Assembly: GCA_004764695.1 (NCBI GenBank)
Contig: SMSO01000008.1
Span: 347,001 to 411,000 of the forward strand
Direction of reading: 5' to 3'
DNA length: 64,000 nucleotides
From: Schizochytrium sp. TIO01
Lineage: Eukaryota; Sar; Bigyra; Thraustochytrida; Thraustochytriidae
Shown here: piece by piece, positions 23,108 to 35,200 of the stretch
Layout: each line of letters begins with the position of its first letter
How positions within the stretch are numbered: the first letter of the stretch is position 1
Made by a program: the position numbers and the translations under genes
The notes under the pieces: generated by a model
Databases searched by the model: none
What the model saw: the letters and a program-made list of their open reading frames with translations, nothing else
What the model was told of the DNA's origin: nothing

Positions 23108-24661
23108 TCAAATATTTTCAGTTTCTGCAAATCCCATGATTACATCGGCAAAAATCTCGAATTGGCCCACTATTGAACGAGCGAACTCCTTCGTCAGGTC
23201 GCCACTGTCAGAGACAATGTCAAAAGACCCACTCAAAGACTCAAACTCGCCAGATGGAAACGAGAATGCCATAATAGCGTTTGATTGATTCACATCTATC
23301 TTGGACGGGACACAGACGTGTCCATAAACCATTTTGCCTTGCAAAATGTTCTCCGATTCCACTTTTGCAAACTCAAGGTCTTCGTCGCTGGATACGCTTG
23401 CATACATTTTGCATGGTACGACTCCATCATCTACGCTTGCGCAAATCTCATCTCGAAGAAAAGGATCATCGCCAGATGCGATAAAAGATCGAGGAACTAA
23501 GTCTCGCGTTGAGATGCAGGATGTAAAAGTGAATTCAACCACTGTATTATCTTTGTTGACCTCCTGCCCTCTCAGGAAGTAGACTTGCTCGTCAACAAGA
23601 GCTTCAGTAGCTTCCTGGATCTCAGGACTAATGACAGGTTCCATTCGAAGTTCGTGCGAATCAGATGACGCCAGGGCACTATAAAAGCTTCCCATCTTTT
23701 CAGGATCTGTCCAACACGATGTCAGAGCCAGGTGAAGTGCGTTGTCCGAGAGTGGGGCGCCAAGAATCTCATAGCGAATGTTCATACGCTTGACCTCACG
23801 TAGAGGAACACCTCGCGGCAGAAACTGTAAGCACATATTCATTACCATGCCCGATGGGTGTTGTACTGTGTAGTGACGAGTCCATTGCGAGGATGTGTAG
23901 ATCATACCAACAACCTGTGAGGTGGCTGAGTCAATGACATTCTTAAGCATACGAACTCGCTCGGACAGAACAAGGCTTGAAGACTTTTCGATGGATTTGG
24001 TAATGTTGGTCAAATAAGCTTTGTGCTTCGAGATTTCGACACGAAGCAACTGATTCTCCTTTTCCAGGTTGATCGACCCAGACATGCGTAGTGATTCAAC
24101 TTCTTGCTGGAGCTCAGCAATACGTTTGAGATAGAGTGGTCTCTTGCTTTCAAGCTCCTGGTTGCGGGTCTCGAGCGCTTCACGTTCAGCTTTCCGTTTC
24201 GCTCTGCGGCGTCTGCATTTAACCGCATTTTTACCCATGTCAGGCCCATCTTTAGGCGCAGTTTCACCTTGGCTCGATGCCTTGGAGGTAGCTCCGGTAG
24301 TCGCTGATTTAGACAGAGCTTTAGGGGTTTCTCGAGATTTGTTTTCATCATTTTCGGAGGATTCCTCTTGAGATCTTGAGCCTCGATCATCAGACGTCAG
24401 CGTCGCGGTGACACTGTCAGAGTTGCAAGCACGCCTTTCAACCTCATTATCAGAAGCGCCAGAGATGTTCGCAGGGTTGCCGGGAGCTGTAGCATTCTCT
24501 GCATCGTTATCGTCGTCCTCCACATTCCCGTCTTCCTCAGCAAGATCCAGGTCGAGCCATGGGTCTTCGTTGTCACCAATAGCGGCTTCCAGTTGATTGC
24601 CACTCAAGAGAAAGATATCCACGAGGTCCGAACTGAAGATGTTCACATCGTCGGATTCCAT
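23108..24661 (-). CDS. bZIP transcription factor, subgroup C, inverted copy
   Basis: 517 aa, the only family member on the - strand; ATG at 24661. N-terminus is acidic and hydrophobic (MESDDVNIFSSDLVDIFLL, then E-D-P-W-L-D-L-D-L), a plausible activation region, then Asp/Glu/Ser-rich linker. The basic region has Asn at 145 with signature N-A-V-K-C-R-R-R-R: the usual Ala at the second contact is Lys and the fourth contact is Arg, unlike any other copy. Zipper, SINLEKENQLLR coil and C-terminal domain follow. The domain keeps the LVPRSF block and a GHVCVP strand, but the family motif NCD-x-EL is SSDEDL, so its Cys is missing; the same loss is seen in the gene at 30274, supporting common ancestry of the two. 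Confidence 0.9.
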   Translation of the reverse strand: MESDDVNIFSSDLVDIFLLSGNQLEAAIGDNEDPWLDLDLAEEDGNVEDDDNDAENATAPGNPANISGASDNEVERRACNSDSVTATLTSDDRGSRSQEESSENDENKSRETPKALSKSATTGATSKASSQGETAPKDGPDMGKNAVKCRRRRAKRKAEREALETRNQELESKRPLYLKRIAELQQEVESLRMSGSINLEKENQLLRVEISKHKAYLTNITKSIEKSSSLVLSERVRMLKNVIDSATSQVVGMIYTSSQWTRHYTVQHPSGMVMNMCLQFLPRGVPLREVKRMNIRYEILGAPLSDNALHLALTSCWTDPEKMGSFYSALASSDSHELRMEPVISPEIQEATEALVDEQVYFLRGQEVNKDNTVVEFTFTSCISTRDLVPRSFIASGDDPFLRDEICASVDDGVVPCKMYASVSSDEDLEFAKVESENILQGKMVYGHVCVPSKIDVNQSNAIMAFSFPSGEFESLSGSFDIVSDSGDLTKEFARSIVGQFEIFADVIMGFAETENI

Positions 24662-27284
24662 GATGATCCTTTCACCCAGAAACCCTCCGTTCGCAGTTTG
24701 CCAGTGTCTGTTGCACGCCAGACAGAACCTTGGCCTCTAGATCAGTCTTTGTGAAAAATACAAAGTCTGACTCTGTTTCATTATTTCTCTCTTTTTTTTC
24801 TTTCTTTTTCTTTTTCCACCCCTATATTTCAGCCAACCTTTATTCTAACGCTACCTACCAAGTAACAAGAAGGAAGAAGAAAGAAAGAGCGACTCATAAT
24901 AATCGATAACGTTTTCTCAATTAGTTGGAATTTTGTTCTCCCCAGCTACTCATTTATATATATATTCCTTTTCATAAGTTCATCTCATCAGTTCCCGCAT
25001 AGATTTGCAGTCATAGGCAGACATGTATATCACTTTTTATCTTTATGAAAAAAAAACACTTTGAAGTAGCTACCTACTACCTACTACCTACTACCTACTC
25101 ACTAGTACTGGCAGCTGTTTATTTATATATTTTCTTTCTGTACTGCTGCCTTAAAAAAAAAGGTTTTCTTTCTCGAGTAGGGAATAGAATGGAGTGATTC
25201 TGATCATGGCTCATGAATCGCGCCGACGACGCTCACGAGATCGCAAACAGCGAGCTACTTGGTGAGGGAGAAATGACCTGCCTGGGCGCTGCCCACTTGC
25301 TGCTTCCCAGCTGTCAAAGGACTTATTTATTTATTTAGTTATTTATTTATGGATTGATTTATTCCTCGCTTGGGAGGTCTCCTGGGAAGCTCCACGCATT
25401 TCCAGCTGTGGCCCTCTTTTATTATATACTATATTTAATACCTGAGATATGCTCAAGTACTTTGCTCACGTACGCAGTCCAATCCTCTTCAGATGAATTC
25501 CATTAAAGCATCAACGCGAGTTGGACTTAGGGACTGCAGAGCTCATGGAGATAGATGTCTTCTTCTTCTTCTTCTTCTTCTTCTTCTTGCGGCACGTTAG
25601 TGAGCATGTGCGTCAAAAGGAGAATTGGGCTTTAAGGTCGGGCGAGGTACCTCGACAGTGCGAAACAGTTCACTGCCGTCTGCAGCTTTTGGGATTCTGT
25701 GTACATACATACACTTGGCATGCAGTGCAGCCTTTTCGACTCCGAGTCCTTCTATAAATCCACAAATCCGCAGCTCTCTGGAAGCAGACTGCGTGCTGGA
25801 ATCATGAGGTAAAGGTAAGTACGTCTCTCAATGATCACCATTAACTTCGTGGACTTTGGGTACTACCTCTATAGTGGTGTTTCTTCACCAGAGCCAACGA
25901 ATTGTGCAAACAAAGAAACAAACAAAGAAACAAACCAACAAACAGCGGTCTGACATGAAGGAGGTGAAACAATGCCTTTCCGGCTTCCGGCTTCTCGACG
26001 ATCTTGGCCGACTTATCGCACCTCGACCTCTTCTTGAAGCAGGTACAACGACTTCAAGGTGTTTGTTTACCTTCACTTAGACTACTTCGTCCAACCTCAC
26101 GTTGCATCGGTTGTAAACCTTCCCTGCAATCAAGCACGCAGAAGGTACCTGAAGTGCCCTGCGCAGCGCAAGTTCATTGGCGTGAACCCTGGGCGACCGG
26201 GGGGTAGAGCAGAGCAGGACGCAGCGAAACTAACGCGACGCGAGAAGAATTAATAAACAAATGAGTTCATAGTTAATCTAATCGAAGAGACTTAAAAAGA
26301 AGAATATCACAGTGCTTCCTACAGAAAAGAGCAGAAGAATGAAGAAGAACTCAGAGATTGGAAGCGAAGAAAGAATCGGCACTTCAGTCTCTCGAGCCTG
26401 GAGCTCGCTCGCATCGATGGGCTTCTTTCGTCCACTGGCTCGTGGCCAGTGCTGGCTGGAGCTGGAGCTCGCTCGGGTGCGAGCTAGCCCGTCTGCAGCT
26501 GAAGCGTGGCAGAGCAGGCTGCGCGAATCGATCGATGCCAGTGGGGTCTTGAAGACCAGCTCGGGCAAGCTGTCGCAAGTTGGCAACTTCGAGCGGAGCT
26601 CAGCACTCGAGATTGCGCTACAGAGCGCAAGAAACAGCTCTGCGGCTGTCGCCAACTGTAAGCAAGCCTCGGATCGCGACTTTTGCGAGCCACGAGTGCG
26701 CGGGTGGCCTCGCGAGGAGAACTAGCAACACGCCAAAGTCAAGCTTAAGCTCCTCAACCGCTTCGCTCGCGACTCATCAGCGATGCCTTGGGCAACTTGG
26801 ACTTGCAGCGGCTGGCTAGCTCGAGCTTGACAGCCAGACAGCCAGCCAGCCAGCCAGCCTCTCCGTCAACGCAACCACCACGAAGCGACGCATGCACTCT
26901 CGAGTCCGTCTCGCTCGATGACCATCGGCCAAGGCCGTTGGACATAGATGTGCTCATGCCCAGGTACCTACAGATCTCTTCACCCGAGGCTGAGTTCGTT
27001 GTTAAGCTTTAGGGCAGTCAGTCCCCGCCGCTTCCGATTCCTGCGAGCGGCGCTGTTGCAGAGCAGACTTGCGCAGAGGTCGACGCGCAAGTAAGAACTG
27101 GCGACAAACCGCCTTTCCTCAGGCCAGTGTTCGAGCACGAAGCCTGAGACCGGCCACTGTCTCCTGCGACGATGGGGAGCGACTCGAAGTCCCCATCCCT
27201 CCCTCCCTCCCTCCCAGGTGGAGCCGCAGAACTGACTTGCTGCTCTCCACGAAGGGCTCTGCTCCAGAGCTCATGCAGAGTTCG

Positions 27285-27286
27285 CG

Positions 27287-27336
<50 letters not shown>

Positions 27337-27337
27337 G
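27285..27337. repeat. GTT trinucleotide array
   Basis: About 17 perfect units. It would encode poly-Val or poly-Cys in the frames that cross it, which argues against those frames being genes. Confidence 0.92.
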
Positions 27338-27438
27338 CAGAGCAGACGAAGGTCAGGGCAAGTCAAGTCGAAGTAAGGCAATGGGCAGCGAGAATAACCG
27401 AGTTACTCGCAGTGCATTCATGCATGGACCGCGTTGCG

Positions 27439-27474
27439 CTCACTCACTCACTCACTCACTCACTCACTCACTCA
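27439..27474. repeat. CACT tetranucleotide array
   Basis: About 9 units; creates an artefactual Ser-Leu-Thr-His repeat in overlapping frames. Confidence 0.9.
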
Positions 27475-30273
27475 ATCCCTTTCGTGGCGTGGAAGAGCTG
27501 TGAAAGGTGGAAGTCGCAGGTTGAGCAGAAAGAACAAAAGCAATTGTGGGGGTGGAGAAGTAAGGAAGTGGAAGGGTCAACGGTTCATCTTCCCCGAAGG
27601 ATTCCTCGCCGCCTTCTCAAAGTGATGCCTTGGCTTGACCTGGAGCTGAGACTGGACTCGAAGCAAGAAGATCTAGCCGGCAAAGCCGCTCGTAAGGACA
27701 ACTTGAGCTGGCGGAGGGAAGAGGAAGCTCAGAGGTTATGGTGCACGTAATGCAAACAGAAGGAGGGACACGGCATGGCGTCTTGATCCAGTCTTTGGGC
27801 AACGACTTGATTACTTGCTTGGGCTCTTTTGTTTGTTTATTTGTTTACTTTTTCTTTTTTCTTTTTTCTTTTTTGTAACTTTTTTATTTGTCTGTTTATG
27901 TAGTTGTTTAATGTTTACTTTTTAATTTGTTTGTTTGTTTGTTTGTTTGTTTGTTTCCTAATGGATATACCTAGGAGGGGAACTTGTAGGTGAACGATAA
28001 GGCAATCAGTCAGAACAAGTAGAAATGCCAAAACGAAGTCCGCCAGCAGTAAAAGCGGACTAGGAATGGCCCACTAACACTATAAACCTGACCTCTCAGA
28101 GGCCGTGATTGGCTAAATGTAGCGATAAAGCACCAAATATAAAGCGGCTAGAAGTCCTCTCTGAAGTCCTATCCCCGCAAAAAGCAAAGTCCTGAGAGCT
28201 CGTGCCTAATTTCGTTTCTTAAAAGTTATAGGTACCTGCAAGGTTGAGCTAGATACCTTGATAAGCTTTGAAGTTCTTTGTGAAAGACTCTTCTCAGAGC
28301 CCTTCAGTTGGTAGTCCTGGAGAGTTTAAGCCACTATTTGCCTCAAATTATTTGTAGTGCCGGGCCCTTTTCCAGAGTTTGGGCAGCCAAGATCGTAGTA
28401 CATACATACTCATTACACTGGTAAATTGTCCTGAGCGTTTGCTTGAGAAAAAGTTTAATAGGACAAGTCTCTGACTAGTGATGGTAGTACACGATTTTAC
28501 AAGCTGACGAAGCTGAACACGTCGTCATTATCTTCAATTTGACGACATCCACAACTTCCTCTCCTACTTGAAGAAGAGCAGGACTCGAATTCGCTCGTCG
28601 ATGCGGACGCTGCCAAAGTAACACGAAGAACAAACAGTCCGTGCCTTCATTTTCTGCATCCCTCTCGAGTTGGTAGATATAGTATAGGTATTTGCACTAT
28701 ATCCTTGCTTTGAAATAATTGCCTTTTCAAGCTTGAGATATCAAAATTGGTTAACCTTTTTTTCGAAGAAGAGGATGAAATCGATTATTTCGAGGACCCT
28801 ATATCTCCTCAATTTTAATACTACTGAAGCGAAATTCAAGACAAAGAGTCAAGCCGAAGCCACAGCTTGGCGCTAGCTAGTGCCACTGCGCCCACGCTGT
28901 GCCACCAAATAGAAACGATAATAGGCACTATTTTGCTCCACCAATTGAACCTCTGGACTCAGGGTGGCCTTAGTTAAGACTAATGTAAATTGGATTTAAA
29001 CACGCCTTCCGCCGTCTAAAAGGCATCGCTCAGGAGGCGCGAAGACATGCCAAGATGAAGGTGTAATATATAATTTTTAAGCATTATGAAAAGAATTCAT
29101 AAAGGTGGCATGGAGATTTCGACTCAACTCGCTTTTCCAAAATCGAAGGTGCTTCAAGATTTTCTTGTATATCACGACAATTTGCTCTGGAAAGTGGGAA
29201 GGGCATAAAAATTGATCGTAGGGCGTTTCTTAATTGAAAGAACGGGAGTATGCAAGCAAAACCAGAAATCAACATATAGAAACAATTTCGCATTATTCGT
29301 ACGGCGTTGGATATGACCATCACCGACTAGAAACTTCTATTTTTTGTAGTCTTTTCGAGAGACCCCATGCTGAAACGATCAGTTGAAAGTTCAACGAACC
29401 ATTCGAGGATTCGATAAACTTTACTGGCAGCATATAATCTTCAACACATCCATCCAGCTGTTCATCATTTTCTGCATTAAAAATGGGCAGGTGTAATTTT
29501 TGTTCTGATTTGTTATCATTTTAGTTCATATCACGAGTGAAGTAATATAGCACAAGCAAATTTGCATGGTTTGCATAAGTTCGACGCTCAAACTATTCTT
29601 GGCTGAGCTTTAGTAATTGATCGAGTTGTACCATGGATTATATCGTCATTGCTTTTCATTGGCTTTCCTTCGAACGCATGCGCCCATGTGAAACCTGAAC
29701 AGATCCAAATTTTCTTGTTTCTCCCACTCCAGAAAAGAGTACGTATTTCATAGTAACCTGCTTCATACTGTCTGCCCATCATTCATCGTCTTCTTTTTAT
29801 CTTTCTTTTGGATCATAGTGGCAACAATGTAAGAAAACATAGTGATAAGTTCAACCAGTTTCTTCTCTCCAATGCTTATTTGATATGACGCAGGTTCCCC
29901 AAAACTACTTTGTCATAACATTTGATTTCTTGACTTTAAAAGATATATTACTAGGTGGTATGCAGCTAGTATATATGCAGCTAGTATATATATAATAAAC
30001 TTTGCTACGGTCGATAGCACATGACAAGCCCTTCAGTTTAGGTTAGCTATTTAACTAGATGGGAGTAGTTTTTAAAAATGATATTATATTTCAAAGAAAT
30101 TGCAATTATAATAGCCATAGTAGGCCTACCGAGGTATTTAATTTAATTTTAAAAAAAGAAAAAAAGAAAAAAGTACAAATTAAACACAAAAAGATTTGGG
30201 ATATGGACGTCAGAGGCGATGCCCTTGACACAGAATATACATAATTCTGGGTTTCAACAGCGAAGACCTCTCG

Positions 30274-31794
30274 ATGCACAGAGAAGGAGAAGAGAATGAA
30301 GAGGGCGAAGCTGGAAACCAAAGCGCCCTGGAGAGTGACCAGGGCCTCTTGCAGTTCTTTTGGGGGCTCGCCAGTCCACCTGGCGCAGACCAGAAAGATT
30401 CGGACGCTGATGATGGCAACAGCGACGAGGAGAACGACAGCGTGAATAAGAAGGAAGGCTACGATGACGACAAAGAAGGCGTAATTAGCCATGATCAACA
30501 ATCTTCTAATGTGGAACATACTAGTTTGCACGAAGGCAGCCACTCTGTCGAAAATAGCATTTCAAATGACCATAGGAAAGGTGAAAGTGGAGATGTCCTG
30601 GCAGACATTGCGAAAACGACCACAGAAAGCCTGCAAAGTAAGCCTTTAGAGCTTCATCCAGGAGAAGATGACGACTCAAAGAGATTCAAACGCAAAGCCA
30701 AATGGAGGAATTTAAGTGCAAGAAATGAGGAGCTAGAGTCCTTAAGACCAGTCTATCTCAGACGCATTGCAGAGCTCGAACAAGAGGTTGATGCATACCG
30801 TCTGGCGGGTGCAATCAACCTTCAAAAGGAGAACGAACTTTTTCGAGTTGAGATCTTTAAACATAAGGCTTTCCTTGCTAATGTCACGCAAGCCATTCAG
30901 GACACTACAAGATCTCTACAAGCAACTAATAGTGAGCATCTTCGATTGATCACTGAAGTCATTAACTCAAGTATATCTCGCATTGTTGGGCTGGTGCACA
31001 TGTCTACACAGTGGCAACGCTTTGATGAAATAGACCATGAATCTGGTTTGAAAATGGCTGTCTCCCTTGAGTTTCTCCCCCACGGCGTGCTTCCTCGTGA
31101 GTCCAAACGTATTAATATGCGATATGAAATTTTGCATGCTCCTGTCTCCGCAGACAACCTTCATCAAATCTTGATGTCGTTTTGGGGAAACCAAGATAAA
31201 GTGAGGAGTCTGTACAGTGCCTTTGACGTCTCTTCCACCTATCAAGTGAACTATATACCGATGGAGTCTCCTAGTTTAGATGAAGCAAGGAAATCACTTG
31301 GGGGGGGTACTATACAATTAATCAGGTTCAATGAAGAGAGTGCGACGGGCATCGTCACAGACTCGCTATATACTACCTGTACATCATCACGTGACCTTGT
31401 GCCGCAATCATTTGTCGCATGTGGAAATGACGAAGCTCTTAAAGAGGAAATCAACTCGACGATAGATCCAGGCATTGCAAATTGCCAAATATTCGCTAGC
31501 ATCTCAGACGACGACACGAAATCTCTTGCAGAAGTTGATATTGAGTCTACACTGACAGGCAAATTCTCTTTTGGCCATGTGGTCGTCCCCACGCATCATG
31601 CTAAGGACCTTTCGCATAGCATTATGATATTTTCTGTTCCCATGGGTTCCTTTGAAGCTATGCGAGACACAAGCGACGTTCTACAAGATGGAGGTGGGCT
31701 TCGAGGAACGTTTTCGGCAGCCTTCCACGGACACATGGAGATTTTCGCTCAGGAGATTTTATCTTTCACGGAAAATGCAGCAGCGACCGCATGA
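30274..31794 (+). CDS. bZIP-derived protein with lost DNA-contact residues, subgroup C
   Basis: 506 aa from the ATG at 30274. Acidic N-terminus, then at 120-138 the place of the basic region is taken by an acidic stretch (P-G-E-D-D-D-S-K-R). By counting back ten residues from the first zipper Leu (147), the invariant bZIP Asn is Pro129 and the following contacts are Asp133 and Lys136; only the final Arg (137) remains. The basic patch K-R-F-K-R-K-A-K after it could still act as a nuclear localisation signal. Zipper, INLQKENELFR coil and the whole C-terminal domain (LVPQSF, GHVVVP, terminal helix) are intact and the frame is open, so the protein is probably made. Expected role, by analogy with bZIP proteins lacking a basic region, is a dimer partner that blocks or redirects DNA binding; this is inference. 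The NCD-x-EL motif is replaced by S-D-D-D-T. Confidence 0.88.
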   Translation: MHREGEENEEGEAGNQSALESDQGLLQFFWGLASPPGADQKDSDADDGNSDEENDSVNKKEGYDDDKEGVISHDQQSSNVEHTSLHEGSHSVENSISNDHRKGESGDVLADIAKTTTESLQSKPLELHPGEDDDSKRFKRKAKWRNLSARNEELESLRPVYLRRIAELEQEVDAYRLAGAINLQKENELFRVEIFKHKAFLANVTQAIQDTTRSLQATNSEHLRLITEVINSSISRIVGLVHMSTQWQRFDEIDHESGLKMAVSLEFLPHGVLPRESKRINMRYEILHAPVSADNLHQILMSFWGNQDKVRSLYSAFDVSSTYQVNYIPMESPSLDEARKSLGGGTIQLIRFNEESATGIVTDSLYTTCTSSRDLVPQSFVACGNDEALKEEINSTIDPGIANCQIFASISDDDTKSLAEVDIESTLTGKFSFGHVVVPTHHAKDLSHSIMIFSVPMGSFEAMRDTSDVLQDGGGLRGTFSAAFHGHMEIFAQEILSFTENAAATA

Positions 31795-31848
31795 GCTTGA
31801 TAGAGCGCTTTTCTTCTCTTCTGGGATACTGGCATTTCTAAAGATTTC

Positions 31849-32263
31849 TCACTTGACCCAATTTAAGATTTCAAAAGCCTTGTAAAGCAATTGCGCGGTG
31901 TTGTGATCTAGAGGCGTAGTTGTTTCCATATACTCCCATGGGAGCCTATAATTGTGCTGCTTGTACACTTCAAATCCTCCTGGTTGAGCATTCATGTATG
32001 TCTTGATTCTCTCAGTGCCCATGCCACAGAGGGTCTTAACATGTGATATTTTGAGTCTCGAAGGGTCAATTTCATCGTTGCAGACTTTATACATATGATG
32101 CCAATATCTACGAACTAGGAAAGTGGTTTTCAAAGCAAACAGACATATTGGCATAGAGCAGCTCGATATTTCTGTAGGGGTACCAACTTTCTGTGTTTTC
32201 GCCAGTACGAGTAAGCACAACTAGACGCAGCCACATATATATGAAAACACCAGCATCCCACAT
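31849..32263 (-). pseudogene. Small protein gene of unknown family, broken by a frameshift
   Basis: Two adjacent frames on the - strand read as one plausible protein of about 136 aa. The first starts at ATG 32263 (M-W-D-A-G-V-F-I-Y-M-W-L-R-L-V-V-L-T), a hydrophobic start that could be a signal peptide or membrane anchor, and ends at TAG 32108-32110. The second picks up near 32112 one base out of phase and continues to TGA at 31849, with Trp/Tyr/His-rich motifs (RYWHHMYKVCNDEIDP, THVKTLCGMG-type stretch, YKQHNYRLPWEY, LLYKAFEILNWVK). No stop interrupts either part. The change of frame may be a sequencing error, a decayed gene or, less likely, an intron boundary. It is convergent with the bZIP gene ending at 31794. 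I do not recognise the family. Confidence 0.4.
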
Positions 32264-35200
32264 TCAGATAATATCAATCGTAACCATCACTCATTGGGGT
32301 AGTCCAACGAGTTAGCTGCTAAAGACGCTGAAATCAGGACTTATTGGTGCTAAGAAGAAATAACGAAGTTTCCCTTTTACATTTTGAACTTACTTGGTCT
32401 TCTTGATCATTCAGTTATCTGAAGCGACTCCGATTACCCACGCAATCATAAGCTTCTGCCAAAAGTAGGTCCAAACCTGATTCATTTCATCCAAGTTAGT
32501 ATAGTTGAAGGATTCCCCAGGGCATTTGCTTCTAAAGCGAACAACGAAATCCTGGCGTTATCTTTGTAACAAACGTCGTTGCTGTTGCTCTTTATTTTAT
32601 GAATAAGTATTAGCTTTTGATTGTACACAGTTCCTTCCTTTGATATTGAGAAGCTAAAGCGACAACTATGGAATGAAGTTTGGGGAATAAATAGTCAGAC
32701 CTGCCATTAAAGTCAACTTTACCCCTCCTTTATCAAATCAGTAGTTTCCTTTATGTCCACAAACTACAGAACTAGAATTCAATATTGGCTAATTACTGTT
32801 GCAAACGTGGCAAACTCTGTAGCGTCTTTTTAAAGGTCAACTTAAGACTCGGGACCATGGTGTATCTAAGTACATTCCGTAGCTTTCACTTAGTTCTCAA
32901 CGATGTCTTCACTACTCAGGGCTTAGGCCTTAGAAAGGCCCGAAAGTATGCTGAGACTATGTAAGTCCTATGAAATACATTAACAGTTAGAGAATTAATA
33001 CTTGTCACTTGAATCCTGACCAGGCTCGCCGCACCAACAGCTGCTTCAAAGTCATTCACGAAGAAACCACCATATCAACCATGCCGTTTTACATATCCAA
33101 TCATGCTCGTTGAAAGTCCGAGGCGCTTTCGAGTTCGAACCTTATTCCTAGGCAAGGTCGTGGAAGCGGCAAGACGCTCGGCACGATTGGATAGTGCATG
33201 CTCTATCTACTAGGCAAAAGCAAAAAACGCGTGGGAGCTGCTGCCAGTCTTTGAGCTTAGCTTCGTGTCTTTAGCTTGGTCAACCAAAGCATTTTGCTCA
33301 AGCTTGTGAGTAGGTGGTTTGTGGTTGCCTCAATTTTATTGTGAGACTCGAAGCGACGTGAAGTAGCTTCAAGAAAGTACACTTATGCACTGTGTGGAGC
33401 CTTTTGCTGTTGTTGCACAGGTGGAGATGATCAAGGCAGTGCAAACCACACCAGTATTGCTCAATGCGACTCGATGCAAGCAGGGCAAAATAATTCTATG
33501 CAGAGCAGAACTTGCACTTTGACGTAGTTTTAAAGATGGATTACATAGGGAAATGCTGTGCATGTCTTGGTTGTTCGCGTAGTGCAGAATCGTGCACACT
33601 AGCAAGTACGGCTTCTCACGTAGGTTCTTGTGCTAAAATAACGATCAATCAATCTCTAATGCAACCGAGCGTATGCACAAGAACTAGTCACTGATGCCTT
33701 GTTGTCCGGGCTAGCATTTCGTTTCATTTATTCTACGCTAGCTTCTTCTTTACGGTTTTGCCGGATAAACTGAATTCAATCTACAAAGTGTTGCATTATG
33801 CATTATATCATGCTAGCGTAGGTTCAGAGATTTCAACGAAATTGGCAACTTATTAGAATGTGTCAATCAGAGAGCCGCAATGTACTTAATTTAGCCGCCA
33901 TAGAGAAGCGATACCCGCATAAAAGAGATACCTGGCCAAAGGGAGTAATTGATGGCATCATGTTCCCTCCAGCATATTTGCATCACCAAACAATTTATTA
34001 GTTGGAGCTTGTCTGTTGATAATTGTTCATTTAAATTGATTTAGACGTAGAAATTGGCTTCAGAAATTGGCTTCAGAACTTGGCTAACCACTTTTGCAAA
34101 ATCAAGGCATTTTTTCAGGATCGAAGAATGTTGTAGCATTTTAAAAGAAAAAAACTAAGGCACGAGAAGGAAAGAGAAACGCGGCCAAATAATTTTGCAG
34201 GTACAACTGAGCTGCGTCCTTACCACAAATACTGGAAATGTTGCTTTCATATAATATTTTTTATTTCAAAAGGAGGGAACTCTCTAAGTTGGGTATGCAT
34301 CTAGTAAGTCTAAAGGTAAGTCTAGAGAAGACATAACCATTGTGAAGTAGTACTCTTATATCCAATGATTATTGAAAGTACTCTTCAAGCTAAACCAACA
34401 GTGTCTCAAGTGTTACTGAGCGCAGTGCAGGCCCCTTAAAAAAAAAAAAAAAAAAAATACTCACATTGTCGTGTACCACTAGATTATACCACCTCTGACA
34501 TCGTCTACCCAAGCTAGACGTGGATTGCGCAAGCTGACACGTCTTAGTATGCAGCTGTGATGTTTTTGTTGTTTTGTTTTTTCGTAAGCAGCGGCCAAGA
34601 CATAAAGCCGTGGTAGTAATAAGGTAATCAATTAACCAGGTATCTCGTTGAATATTTCTGGTTTTAAACAATCTGTTGGACACTAAGAAAACCGCATCAT
34701 ATTTTTGGCTGAGTTCTTGAGCCTCTTTTTTCGCTTAGCTATAAATTGCCGATCTCGTTCGCCATCTCAGACTCGCGAGCTCCTCCCATTAGATATTTCG
34801 CTGGCGTTTGGTATCCATACTTTATCGGATTGTCGAGCCAATGGCACATGTGTCACATTTTGCATTCATAGAATTGATGAATGCAGAGTTAGGAATGTCT
34901 GTGAGTGGTCCTCAGCACTTTCGAACTTGGCAAGAACTCACAGTGTTCTTTATCCTTGTAACAGGAAATTCAGAGTGCAGACATGACTAGGAAGGGTTAC
35001 CTGGATAACAGTAGTCAGGTGTCAAATAGTATGTAGTAGGTAGGTAACCTACCTACTGTTGGGTTGAACGTCCTTTCGAAAATCTGTTTCGTGGCACATA
35101 TTTTGAAAATCGAAAATCCAGAACAACAATGCTTCTGCATATGGTTTTGAGTTATAACATCTTTTAGAATGCTCACTTAAATACTAATTATATGCTTTGC

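Larger units (their letters stand above)
24662..30273. other. 5.6 kb spacer with microsatellites, no supported gene
   Basis: The spacer upstream of both subgroup C genes (divergent orientation). It holds a heptamer run near 25070-25099, a TTC run near 25559-25588, the GTT and CACT arrays below, and a GTTT run near 27926-27956. Frames of up to 192 codons at 26300-27750 depend on these repeats and show no recognisable domain. A short tandem duplication (CAGCTAGTATATAT twice) lies near 29965-29995. Confidence 0.5.

Noticed and set aside
27172-27750. ATG-started frame of 192 codons with a poly-Val run
   Set aside because: It crosses a GTT array and a non-triplet CACT array and has no recognisable domain. 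A real gene is possible but not supportable.
30630-30665. Intron hiding the missing basic region of the gene at 30274
   Set aside because: A GTAAGC donor-like string and a CCAG acceptor-like string are present, but only about 24 bases apart. No basic-region exon is visible nearby.
33120-33215. tRNA-like sequence on the - strand with a GGTTCGAAC box and a possible CCA anticodon loop
   Set aside because: The spacing between the boxes is too long and neither the D stem, the T stem nor the acceptor stem can be paired.
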